Shown: positions 26,778 to 35,177 of the stretch, in pieces
Position numbering within the stretch: position 1 is the stretch's first letter
How the letters are laid out: each line of letters starts with the position of its first letter
Program-made: the position numbers and the translations under genes
Origin: Flavobacterium aquiphilum
GTDB taxonomy: Bacteria > Bacteroidota > Bacteroidia > Flavobacteriales > Flavobacteriaceae
Length of the DNA stretch: 64,000 nucleotides
Direction: 5' to 3'
Assembly: GCF_027111335.1 (NCBI RefSeq)
Contig: NZ_CP114288.1
Span: 3,658,001 to 3,722,000, forward strand
Notes under the pieces: model-generated
Seen by the model: only the letters and a program-made list of their open reading frames with translations
Told to the model about the DNA's origin: nothing
Databases searched by the model: none

Positions 26778-28721
26778 CTAATTAACAAGCTTTCTATCCA
26801 ATTCTAATTTTGCAATAGGATTATAAACTATAGGAATTTCTTCGATAACTACATCGCTTCTGTCCAATCCGAAAGCCCTTGTATCCGACAGTGACATGTT
26901 TTTCAACATATAGTAGGAATTCAACAGGATTCCATCTCTAACAGAAAACTCATTTTCTACCGACAAAAATTTCTCTATAATTATAAATTTAAAATCAGGT
27001 TCCGAATTATATTTTGTTGAACCATCGGGACGAATATGCAAATTAAGTTCCTTATTGTCAACAAGATTTTGAACAATTCGTTTAAAATACAATTCCACTT
27101 TTGGTTGGATTCTAAAACCTATATTCAAGACAATCTTAATTACTTTATCATCCAATAACTCTAAAACTTCATAATTCAAATCAAAAGGAGAATTAGTCCT
27201 GTTAATATGAAAAAACCAATATACATCCGCTCTTTTTGGATTTTTAGAAAAGATAGAATTCAATATTTTCTCTTCAATTTCATAATTCCTGTCCGCTTTT
27301 GATAAATATATTAAATGAGTCGAATACTTTGGAATAGTCACATCATTGCTTAATTCACTCAACTTAGCCGTATGTTCCGTTAAATTGGTAAATTTCACTA
27401 ACTTATTGTTGATTTTTCTTGAAAAATACCAAACATACATCGTCATAAATATAAACAACTCAAAGAATAAAAACATCCAACGTTCTTTGATTTTTACAAT
27501 ATTGGCGGCGAAAAATGCTAGTTCGATAACCACAAAAACGGTGATGATTGCAGCAATGAGAATCCTGTTCATTTTTTTGATGTAAATCAAATAATAATTT
27601 AAAAGAACAGTGGTCATCAGCATCGCTATGGTAATCGAAAATCCATAAGCCGCTTCCATATTGGATGAAGTCCTAAAATACAAAACCATCAAAATACAGC
27701 CAACCCATAAAATAGTGTTCACCGACGGAATGTAAATCTGACCTTTCAAATTGGTTGGGTTTTTCATCGTCACACGAGGCCAAAAATTAAGTGATACCGC
27801 TTCATTAATCAATGTAAATGAACCGCTTATCAATGCTTGGGAAGCAATAATTGCTGCAAATGTCGAAATCACAACACCCGAAAACAAAAACCATTGCGGC
27901 ATGATGCCATAAAAAGGATTTTTACCTTCAAGAAAAGGTTTGCTCTGATTCATCAGCCAGGAAGCCTGTCCCAAATAATTGACAACCAAAGCTATTTTTA
28001 CAAAAACCCAAGTGATCCTGATATTTCCCTTTCCACAATGTCCCAAATCCGAATACAATGCCTCGGCTCCCGTTGTGCAAAGAAAAACAGCTCCCAAAAG
28101 CCAAAATCCATGAGGATACTCAACCAATAATTCATAGGCATACACAGGATTCAAAGCAGTCAAAATCGCAGGATGTTCCAAAATTTGGATAAATCCCAAT
28201 ACCAAAAGCATCGAAAACCAAACGACCATGGCAGGGCCAAAAAAGAAACCTACTTTTTGAGTTCCAAAACGCTGAAAAAAGAAAAGTCCAGACAGGATTA
28301 CGAGAACTATCGGAAGAATTGGAATACCCGGAACTACATCACCCAATCCCTCTACTGCCGAAGCCACAGAAATTGGTGGTGTTATAATTCCATCTGCCAA
28401 AAGCGTTGTCGCTCCCAAAATAGTTGGGATTACCAATTTTCCTTTTCCAAATCGTTTAACCAAAGCATAAAGTGAAAACACACCACCTTCCCCATGATTA
28501 TCTGCGGAAAGAGTCATTAAAACATATTTAAAAGTCGTTTGAAAAGTAAGTGTCCAAAATATACACGAAATCCCTCCATACACCAATAATTTTGATATTT
28601 CCCTTTGCCCAACAATGGCTTTCATAACATATAACGGACTGGTTCCTATATCTCCGTAAATAATTCCGAGTGCAACCAAAAGTGATGCTGCCGTAACTTT
28701 TTGAACCGTTGATTTATTCAT
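26778..28721 (-). CDS. kup: KUP family low-affinity potassium transporter
   Basis: A 647-residue K+ uptake protein with 12 predicted membrane segments up to about residue 445 and a cytoplasmic C-terminal domain. Diagnostic blocks are GIIYGDIGTSPLYV near the start, DNHGEGGVFSLYALV, and TTLLADGIITPPISVASAVEGL. It transports K+ probably with H+. The last 23 codons are duplicated as a remnant at 16251-16320. It lies between the kdp locus and the KdpE/KdpD-C pair, all on the minus strand. Confidence 0.95.
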   Translation of the reverse strand: MNKSTVQKVTAASLLVALGIIYGDIGTSPLYVMKAIVGQREISKLLVYGGISCIFWTLTFQTTFKYVLMTLSADNHGEGGVFSLYALVKRFGKGKLVIPTILGATTLLADGIITPPISVASAVEGLGDVVPGIPILPIVLVILSGLFFFQRFGTQKVGFFFGPAMVVWFSMLLVLGFIQILEHPAILTALNPVYAYELLVEYPHGFWLLGAVFLCTTGAEALYSDLGHCGKGNIRITWVFVKIALVVNYLGQASWLMNQSKPFLEGKNPFYGIMPQWFLFSGVVISTFAAIIASQALISGSFTLINEAVSLNFWPRVTMKNPTNLKGQIYIPSVNTILWVGCILMVLYFRTSSNMEAAYGFSITIAMLMTTVLLNYYLIYIKKMNRILIAAIITVFVVIELAFFAANIVKIKERWMFLFFELFIFMTMYVWYFSRKINNKLVKFTNLTEHTAKLSELSNDVTIPKYSTHLIYLSKADRNYEIEEKILNSIFSKNPKRADVYWFFHINRTNSPFDLNYEVLELLDDKVIKIVLNIGFRIQPKVELYFKRIVQNLVDNKELNLHIRPDGSTKYNSEPDFKFIIIEKFLSVENEFSVRDGILLNSYYMLKNMSLSDTRAFGLDRSDVVIEEIPIVYNPIAKLELDRKLVN

Positions 28722-28833
28722 TTTATTTAAAATTTAATTCTATTTATTCATTAATTTTTGGACATAAAAAGTCCTGTACGAAGTACCTAAATCACTCCAT
28801 ATCATATCATTTATTATAAACTTTTTACTTGAT

Positions 28834-29520
28834 TTAAGTGGTATTGAATCGGTAACCTACACCGGATTCAGTAATAATAAACTTAGGGCGGTTTGGATCT
28901 TCTTCTATTTTTTTTCTAAGTTGCGCAACAAAAACACGTAAATATTGTGTCTGATCGGCATAGCTGTTTCCCCAAACCTCTTTCAGTAAATATTGATGAG
29001 TCAAAACCCTGCCATCATTTCTTATAAAAATGGAAAGTAAATTATATTCGGTCGTTGTGAGCTTTAAAATTTCATTATTCAATCTCACAATACGAGAAGC
29101 CAAATCTATTGAAACCGGGCCAAATTCAATTATTGGTTCTTTTTCTTCGGTTGCAGAATTTCGCAATGCAGTTCGAATCCTAGCTAGTAATTCCTGCGTG
29201 CGAAAAGGTTTTGTCAAATAATCATTTGCCCCATTATCAAGTGCTTTTACAATTTCATCTTCGGCACTTTTTACCGTCAAAATAATAATTGGATTTTTAT
29301 ACCATTCGCGTAAGCGTTTCAAAACAACTTGCCCGTCTTCATCTGGCAAACCCAAATCAAGAATAACCAAATCAGGCTGATGATTGGCAACCATCGATAA
29401 TCCTTCTTTTGCATTCACGGCAAAGAATGTTCTGTAATCATTAGATTCCAATGTGATTTCAAGTAGTTTCCTAATTTGAACCTCATCATCAATTACCAAG
29501 ATTTGAGCACTATTATTCAT
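28834..29520 (-). CDS. kdpE: KdpE-like OmpR-family response regulator
   Basis: A 228-residue regulator with a receiver domain (D55 in LVILDLGLPD, K in LTKPF) and a winged-helix DNA-binding domain (LTTTEYNLLSIFIRNDGRVLTH...SGVGYRF). The LGLPDEDG and QYLRVFVAQLRKKIEEDP stretches are closest to KdpE. It overlaps the preceding kinase gene by 8 bp, so the two are translationally coupled. It probably controls kup, kdp or both; kup starts 112 bp downstream on the same strand. Confidence 0.88.
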   Translation of the reverse strand: MNNSAQILVIDDEVQIRKLLEITLESNDYRTFFAVNAKEGLSMVANHQPDLVILDLGLPDEDGQVVLKRLREWYKNPIIILTVKSAEDEIVKALDNGANDYLTKPFRTQELLARIRTALRNSATEEKEPIIEFGPVSIDLASRIVRLNNEILKLTTTEYNLLSIFIRNDGRVLTHQYLLKEVWGNSYADQTQYLRVFVAQLRKKIEEDPNRPKFIITESGVGYRFNTT

Positions 29521-30625
29521 TTGAAATCTCTTTTGTATTCATAGTTAATGTGTGAAAACGTAGCGTAAAAACTGAACCTCCTTCTTCCCTATTCTCAAGT
29601 GTTACTTTCCCATGTTGCGCTTCGACAAATCCTTTTACGATTGATAACCCAAGCCCTGTCCCTCCGGTTTTGGAATTTTGAAGGCGATAAAATTTATCAA
29701 ACACTTTATCAATTTCATTTTCCGGAAAGCCTATGCCATCATCGGCAATTGTAATCACACATGGAAATGTTTTATCCGGATTATATTCAAAATCAACATC
29801 TACATTATAAGAAACCTTAATTTCTATTTTGGCTCCTTTGGGTGTGTATTGCGAAGCGTTAAAAACCAAATTATAAATAATCTGCTGCATCAAACCATAG
29901 TCTAATTTGAAAAGAGGCAAATTTTCATCGGTTTTAACAACTACTTTATGAAACTGCAAATCCTCTTTTAGATGATCCAAAACATTATAAATCAGTTCTT
30001 CCAAATCGCACCAATCCATTTTGGGTTCAATAACACCCGATTCCAACCGGGACATATTCAATAAATTTTCGACTTGATGATTTAATCGCAAAGAAGCTTT
30101 CTCAATCTCTGCATACAGATTCTCCTTATTTTCTTCAGAAATAGGTACTGATTTGGTCTGAATAGTATCAATCGCCCCCATAATAGTCGAAATCGGTGTT
30201 CGCAATTCATGGGACAACGAATCCAATAAAGCATTGTAAAGTTTCATCGTATTGATTCTAACCTCTTTTACCTGTAATATTTTCTCAGCTCTTCTTATTT
30301 TGTGGGTCAAAACAGCATTTACAAGAGCAATGATAAAAAACAAAAACAATAACAAAGAGTCTTCGGCATTACTGATATGGAACGTATAATAAGGTTCTAT
30401 AAATAAGAAATTCAAAATCAACGCACTCAAAACTGCACTGAGCAACAACGGTAAAATTGCTAGAAACATCGACAACACCGAGACTACGACCAAGAGCAGA
30501 TAACCCACAATTTTATAGTCTAAATAGTCTCTTATAAACAAACATAATGCAGCGACTGTACCGACTGATAATACGCTTATTAAATATTGATTTTTAATCT
30601 TTATTTGATTTAAAATAGTGCTCAT
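29513..30625 (-). CDS. KdpD C-terminal half: DUF4118 membrane domain and histidine kinase
   Basis: A 370-residue kinase. Four closely packed membrane segments (about residues 15-108) include the KdpD-specific DUF4118 signature FLFIEPYYTFHISNAED (about 74-89). Then come HisKA (SLSHELRTPISTIMGA with H139) and the ATPase domain (NLVFNASQYT, DDGIGF, GGTGLGLSIVKGF). This is the part of KdpD missing from the 375-residue protein at 18264-19391. No KdpD nucleotide domain or Usp domain is present here. It forms an operon with the KdpE-like gene. Confidence 0.9.
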   Translation of the reverse strand: MSTILNQIKIKNQYLISVLSVGTVAALCLFIRDYLDYKIVGYLLLVVVSVLSMFLAILPLLLSAVLSALILNFLFIEPYYTFHISNAEDSLLLFLFFIIALVNAVLTHKIRRAEKILQVKEVRINTMKLYNALLDSLSHELRTPISTIMGAIDTIQTKSVPISEENKENLYAEIEKASLRLNHQVENLLNMSRLESGVIEPKMDWCDLEELIYNVLDHLKEDLQFHKVVVKTDENLPLFKLDYGLMQQIIYNLVFNASQYTPKGAKIEIKVSYNVDVDFEYNPDKTFPCVITIADDGIGFPENEIDKVFDKFYRLQNSKTGGTGLGLSIVKGFVEAQHGKVTLENREEGGSVFTLRFHTLTMNTKEISNE

Positions 30626-30650
30626 GATTCTGGCGTTTATTTTATTAAGA

Positions 30651-30658
30651 CAAAGTTA
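30651..30658 (-). promoter_or_regulatory. -7 promoter box of the KdpD-C/KdpE operon
   Basis: TAACTTTG on the minus strand is an exact TAnnTTTG match 26 bp before the kinase start codon. Confidence 0.45.
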
Positions 30659-30737
30659 AATCATATCGTATAAGTATTTTATAATATAACGAAGCAGGAT
30701 ATAAAGATTTTATAAAGATTTCACTTAACAGTTTTCA

Positions 30738-30846
30738 GGAGCAGAAAAATTAGGATTTTTTGGAAATATGGGTCCCGCTTTCGCCTTTATCTCTCCTCTC
30801 GTACCAAAAGACGAGAGGAGAGGATATCGTCTCAATCGGGGCTAAA
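30738..30846 (+). repeat. dispersed structured intergenic element, copy B
   Basis: Begins GGAGCAGAA and ends ATCGGGGCTAAAA. Its hairpin is a perfect 12-bp stem CTCTCCTCTCGT/ACGAGAGGAGAG with an 8-base loop. CCCG (30774-30777) pairs with CGGG (30837-30840). It lies in the gap between the divergent KdpD-C kinase and panB genes. Compared with copies A and C the stem sequence is entirely different. Confidence 0.72.
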
Positions 30847-31096
30847 AGCAAGCAATTAGCATTTTTGGTTTCAATTCAGACCTGACAGCTCAAATTAGTC
30901 TAACCATAAACATTTCAAAACGTCATTTTTAATAAAATTTATCAAAACCACATAATAAATTACCAATGTCACAATTTGACTAGCTCTCAACCACACATTC
31001 TTTCCAAAAACTCAATTTAGAAAAATTCTATTTATTACTTTTACACTTTCAAAACAAATTCAATCCCGAGCAAATCGGAAATAAAATAATAAGTAC

Positions 31097-31915
31097 ATGT
31101 CTGCAATTAAAAAAGATTACAAAAAAGTTACCACCAAGTCACTAATTGACATGAAATCCAATGGCGAAAAAATCTCCATGCTTACGGCTTATGACTACAC
31201 TATGGCCAAAATTGTGGATACCGCAGGGGTTGACGTAATTCTTGTTGGTGACTCGGCCTCCAATGTCATGGCTGGTCATGAAACAACATTGCCAATCACT
31301 TTGGACCAAATGATTTACCACGCCTCATCAGTGGTTAGAGCTGTTGAAAGAGCTTTGATTGTTGTTGATTTGCCTTTTGGAAGTTACCAATCCGATTCCA
31401 AAGAAGCATTACGCTCATCGATACGCATCATGAAAGAAAGTGGCGCACACGCCGTAAAATTAGAAGGAGGAAAAGAAATTGAAACATCCATCAAAAAAAT
31501 CCTGAATGCAGGAATCCCGGTTATGGGACACCTAGGACTGACTCCACAATCTATTTATAAATTTGGAACTTATACCGTTCGTGCCAAAGAAGAACAAGAA
31601 GCCGAAAAATTGGTCGAAGATGCTATTTTATTGGAACAATTGGGTTGTTTTGCATTGGTACTTGAAAAAATTCCGGCTCATTTGGCAGAAAAAGTGGCTA
31701 AAAGCATTTCCATTCCCGTAATCGGAATTGGAGCTGGAGGTGGCGTTGACGGACAAGTTTTAGTCATTCACGATATGTTGGGAATGAACAATGAGTTTAG
31801 CCCACGTTTCTTAAGACGTTATATGAATCTTTACGAAGGAATGACTTCGGCAATAAGCCAATATGTAACCGATGTAAAATCACAGGATTTTCCGAACGAG
31901 AAAGAACAATATTAA
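31097..31915 (+). CDS. panB: 3-methyl-2-oxobutanoate hydroxymethyltransferase
   Basis: A 272-residue TIM-barrel enzyme that makes ketopantoate from 2-oxoisovalerate and methylene-tetrahydrofolate, the first step to pantothenate and coenzyme A. Characteristic blocks: [35 protein letters not shown] (metal-binding aspartate), [26 protein letters not shown], and [22 protein letters not shown]. Length is normal. It is followed 90 bp later by a pseudouridine synthase gene on the same strand. Confidence 0.96.
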   Translation: MSAIKKDYKKVTTKSLIDMKSNGEKISMLTAYDYTMAKIVDTAGVDVILVGDSASNVMAGHETTLPITLDQMIYHASSVVRAVERALIVVDLPFGSYQSDSKEALRSSIRIMKESGAHAVKLEGGKEIETSIKKILNAGIPVMGHLGLTPQSIYKFGTYTVRAKEEQEAEKLVEDAILLEQLGCFALVLEKIPAHLAEKVAKSISIPVIGIGAGGGVDGQVLVIHDMLGMNNEFSPRFLRRYMNLYEGMTSAISQYVTDVKSQDFPNEKEQY

Positions 31916-31936
31916 GCTGCTAAGTTTCTGAGGTAC

Positions 31937-31970
31937 TAAGTTTCTAAGACAAGACAAACTTAGAAACTTT
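31937..31970 (+). terminator. TAAGTTTC-type palindrome after panB
   Basis: AAGTTTCTAAG (31938-31948) pairs exactly with CTTAGAAACTT (31959-31969). Weaker pairing extends outward to GCTGCTAAG/CTTAGCGGC. It resembles the repetitive palindromes found after sdaA and the PH-domain gene and may terminate panB. Confidence 0.5.
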
Positions 31971-32005
31971 GTATCTTAGCGGCTTAGAATCTATAAAATG
32001 CCTTA

Positions 32006-32695
32006 ATGAAAGTAGTTTCAAACAAATCCAATCTTCAAATCCTGCACGAAGACAATCACCTGATTGTGGTCAATAAACGTGTTGGTGATATTGTTCAGGG
32101 AGACAAAACGGGCGATAAACCGTTGAGCGATGTTGTAAAAGAGTACATTAAAGAAAAATATAACAAACCCGGTGAGGTATTTTTGGGAGTCGTGCATCGA
32201 TTGGACAGACCTACTACCGGAATTGTGGTTTTTGCCCGCACAAGCAAGGCTTTGACACGCATGAATGAATTGTTCAGCAACAGGGAAACCCAAAAAACCT
32301 ATTGGGCGGTTGTCAAAAACAGACCTTCCAAAAACGAAGATACACTTGTTCATTACATCAAAAGAAACGAGAAAAACAATACTTCAAAAGCACATTCTAA
32401 AGAAGTTCCCGACAGCAAAAAGGCTAGCTTGGAATATAAAATCATTAAAGAACTGGACAATTATTTCGGGCTCGAAATTCTGTTACATACAGGAAGACAT
32501 CACCAAATCAGGGCTCAATTATCCGCCATTGGTTCTCCCATAAAAGGAGATTTAAAATATGGTTTTGACCGAAGCAATCCCGACGGCGGAATCCATCTGC
32601 ACGCTAGAAAACTGGTATTTGTCCATCCCGTTTCGAAAGAGGAAATTACCATTGTAGCTCCAACTCCGGACGAGGTAGTTTGGAATGCGATTTAA
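32006..32695 (+). CDS. RluA family RNA pseudouridine synthase
   Basis: A 229-residue protein with the RluA catalytic motif HRLDRPTTG (residues 64-72, catalytic D67) and the conserved TGRHHQIRAQL segment near residue 165. It isomerises uridines in rRNA or tRNA. No S4 domain is present and length is that of the short RluA/RluC-like group, so the exact target base cannot be assigned. Confidence 0.9.
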   Translation: MKVVSNKSNLQILHEDNHLIVVNKRVGDIVQGDKTGDKPLSDVVKEYIKEKYNKPGEVFLGVVHRLDRPTTGIVVFARTSKALTRMNELFSNRETQKTYWAVVKNRPSKNEDTLVHYIKRNEKNNTSKAHSKEVPDSKKASLEYKIIKELDNYFGLEILLHTGRHHQIRAQLSAIGSPIKGDLKYGFDRSNPDGGIHLHARKLVFVHPVSKEEITIVAPTPDEVVWNAI

Positions 32696-32768
32696 TTTTT
32701 TCAAGAAAAAAAAGTATATATTAATTTTAAATTTTAACTTGCAGCATACATAAGTAATCTGTTTTGCA

Positions 32769-34097
32769 ATGAATTACAAATTAAACATTAATTCAAGAAA
32801 AGAAGCTTTAATTAAATTGTTGGATGTAATTATCAAGCATGAGAATGAAATTATCGAAGCCCTGTATGATGATTTCAGAAAGCCTCCTTTTGAGTCTATT
32901 GCAACGGAAATCAGCTATGTCATCTCTGAGTTAAAATACACTATAAAAAACATAGAGAAATGGTCTAAAACCAGGTGGGTATTCCCTTCTCTGCTCAATT
33001 TCCCTTCGACCGATTATATCGTAAAAGAACCTTACGGTAAAGTTTTGATTATTTCTCCATGGAATTATCCTTTCCAATTAGCCTTTTGTCCCATGATATC
33101 TGCTGTGGCAGCGGGAAATCAGGTAGTTTTAAAACCCTCAGAGTTAGCCCCAAAGACTTCGTCCCAAATAGTCAAAATTATCGAAAAAGTATTTCATCAC
33201 CACCATGTAAAGGTAATTGAAGGAGGAATTGAAGCTGCCAAAAATTTACTGGCGCAACGTTGGGATTATATTTTCTTTACCGGAAGTGCCACCGTTGGGA
33301 AAATTGTTGCCAAGGCTGCCGCAGAACATCTCACCCCAACAACTCTTGAATTGGGAGGAAAAAATCCATGTATTATAGATGAAACTGCTAATTTGAAATT
33401 AGCCGCCAAAAGAATTGTCTGGGGAAAATTTTTGAACGCAGGACAAACCTGCATCGCACCCGATTATATTTTGATTCAAGAAGATATGAAAAGCCATTTT
33501 GTGGATTTTTTGAAAAAAGAAATTACAAATGCTTATGGCAAAAACCCACAAGAATCGCCGGATTTCGCCAGAATTATAAACGAAAAAAACTGCTACCGAT
33601 TAATGAGCCTGATTGAACCCAAAAAAGTGATTTTTGGAGGAGAGACAGATATTGATAGTTGCTACATTTCCCCTACACTAATTGAAGAAGACTCACTTGA
33701 CACCTCACTTATGTCCGAAGAAATATTTGGACCAATCCTACCAATAATTACTTATAAAGACGAAAAAAAAATTGAACTAACCCTTTCCAAATACGGAAAA
33801 CCACTCGCTCTATATGTATTCACAGATGATAGAAAATTTGCAAAAAAAATAATTACTCAATTTGCATTCGGTGGCGGCTGTGTGAATGATACGGTTATTC
33901 ATTTTGCCAACAAAAGACTTCCCTTTGGTGGTGTTGGCCATAGCGGAATGGGTGCCTATCATGGACAACTGAGTTTTGACACATTTTCACACAAAAAAGC
34001 AATAGTCAAAAAAGCAAATTGGTTGGATTTAAATATTCGATATGCTCCTTACTCAAAAAAATTAGATACCTTAAAAAATATATTAAAATGGTTTTAG
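32769..34097 (+). CDS. NAD(P)-dependent aldehyde dehydrogenase
   Basis: A 442-residue aldehyde dehydrogenase of the short class 3 type (no signal, C-terminal membrane-associated basic tail). Active-site residues are E194 (TTLELGGKNP) and C228 (NAGQTCIAPDY); the cofactor-binding block TGSATVGKIV is at about 171-180, and the oxyanion residue N99 is in ISPWNYPF. It oxidises medium or long-chain aldehydes to acids in most relatives. Monocistronic with a strong terminator. Confidence 0.9.
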   Translation: MNYKLNINSRKEALIKLLDVIIKHENEIIEALYDDFRKPPFESIATEISYVISELKYTIKNIEKWSKTRWVFPSLLNFPSTDYIVKEPYGKVLIISPWNYPFQLAFCPMISAVAAGNQVVLKPSELAPKTSSQIVKIIEKVFHHHHVKVIEGGIEAAKNLLAQRWDYIFFTGSATVGKIVAKAAAEHLTPTTLELGGKNPCIIDETANLKLAAKRIVWGKFLNAGQTCIAPDYILIQEDMKSHFVDFLKKEITNAYGKNPQESPDFARIINEKNCYRLMSLIEPKKVIFGGETDIDSCYISPTLIEEDSLDTSLMSEEIFGPILPIITYKDEKKIELTLSKYGKPLALYVFTDDRKFAKKIITQFAFGGGCVNDTVIHFANKRLPFGGVGHSGMGAYHGQLSFDTFSHKKAIVKKANWLDLNIRYAPYSKKLDTLKNILKWF

Positions 34098-34140
34098 TCT
34101 AAGATAAAACTAGAGGAATAATAAACCTAAATCCTTATCA

Positions 34141-34192
34141 AAAAATAAGCAATTGTTTCAGTTTTTTACTTAGAACAATTGCTTATTTTTTT
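34141..34192 (+). terminator. terminator of the aldehyde dehydrogenase gene
   Basis: A 17-bp perfect stem AAAAATAAGCAATTGTT (34141-34157) with its complement at 34174-34190 and a T-run. Confidence 0.83.
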
Positions 34193-34265
34193 AATTTATA
34201 AATAACCAAACACCACAACTTCAACCTTTACAAGTATTTGATTCTTTATAGATTAAAAAAAACTG

Positions 34266-34273
34266 TAAATTTG
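34266..34273 (+). promoter_or_regulatory. -7 promoter box for the membrane protein gene at 34347
   Basis: TAAATTTG matches TAnnTTTG exactly. A TTTG at about 34237 is somewhat too far upstream (25 bp spacing) for an ideal -33 box. Confidence 0.45.
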
Positions 34274-34346
34274 CAAACCGATTAAAAAATCAAAAAAAAC
34301 AATTTGTAAGACATAACTCAATATAACCAAAATTCTGCTGACCAAA

Positions 34347-35117
34347 ATGAACCAAACACTACAAAGATTAAAAGATATCGAGAAAAATGGCTACCAATTA
34401 GATTTTGGAAACGTATTTAACGATGCCTTCGAGAATTATAAAAAAATTGCTTTATATGCCGGATTAGTACTTATCATTTTTGGAATTTTATTTACTGCTA
34501 TCATTGCTGGATTTGTAATTGCTGCAGTAGGTAGCTCCTTAATATCGGGGGGACTTAACCCTGAAAAATTAAAAGTTGAAAATTTTACCGAATCCCAAAT
34601 GTTAATTTTCAATATCTCTGCAATAGTAATATCATGTATAATGAGTCCTTTTCAGGCATCTTTCTTAAAAATGGCACTTTATGGAGAACGAGATAATGAG
34701 TTTCGTATTTCGGATTTATTCAGTTATTATAAACTTCCATATCTTACAAAAATCGTAGGTTCTACATTAACAATTTCAGTCATTGGTTTAGTACAAGCAA
34801 CTTTATTTTCGAATATACATTTCGAACTTCTAGGAGGCATTATCACCTACTTTATCTCTTTTATCACGATACTAACTGTTCCGCTTATCATTTTTGGCGA
34901 ATTAGATACATTCAATGCCATAAAATACAGCATACTTATCATTTTTAAACAACCCATAGTTATCCTTGGATTAATAATTATAGCATTCATTGGCTCATTT
35001 GTTGGAATCATGGGATGCTGTATTGGTATCTTTTTTACTTTACCCTTTATCTATTCTATGAATTATGTTATCTATTCTTCCATTGTTGGTATTGATTTCC
35101 AAGAAGAAATTCAATAA
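34347..35117 (+). CDS. multi-pass membrane protein of unknown function
   Basis: A 256-residue protein with a soluble N-terminus of about 30 residues and six or so membrane segments (about 36-60, 85-105, 130-155, 160-185, 205-225 and 228-248). The arrangement resembles the DUF975/YciC-like membrane proteins, with the N-terminal LDFGNVFNDAFENYKKI segment, but no catalytic motif is visible. No close functional partner; the hybrid kinase gene starts 60 bp downstream and could be co-transcribed. Confidence 0.65.
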   Translation: MNQTLQRLKDIEKNGYQLDFGNVFNDAFENYKKIALYAGLVLIIFGILFTAIIAGFVIAAVGSSLISGGLNPEKLKVENFTESQMLIFNISAIVISCIMSPFQASFLKMALYGERDNEFRISDLFSYYKLPYLTKIVGSTLTISVIGLVQATLFSNIHFELLGGIITYFISFITILTVPLIIFGELDTFNAIKYSILIIFKQPIVILGLIIIAFIGSFVGIMGCCIGIFFTLPFIYSMNYVIYSSIVGIDFQEEIQ

Positions 35118-35177
35118 AAAAGAAATAATAAAGTCAATCAGATGAATATATAAGGACATAAAATCCCCCCACAAACG

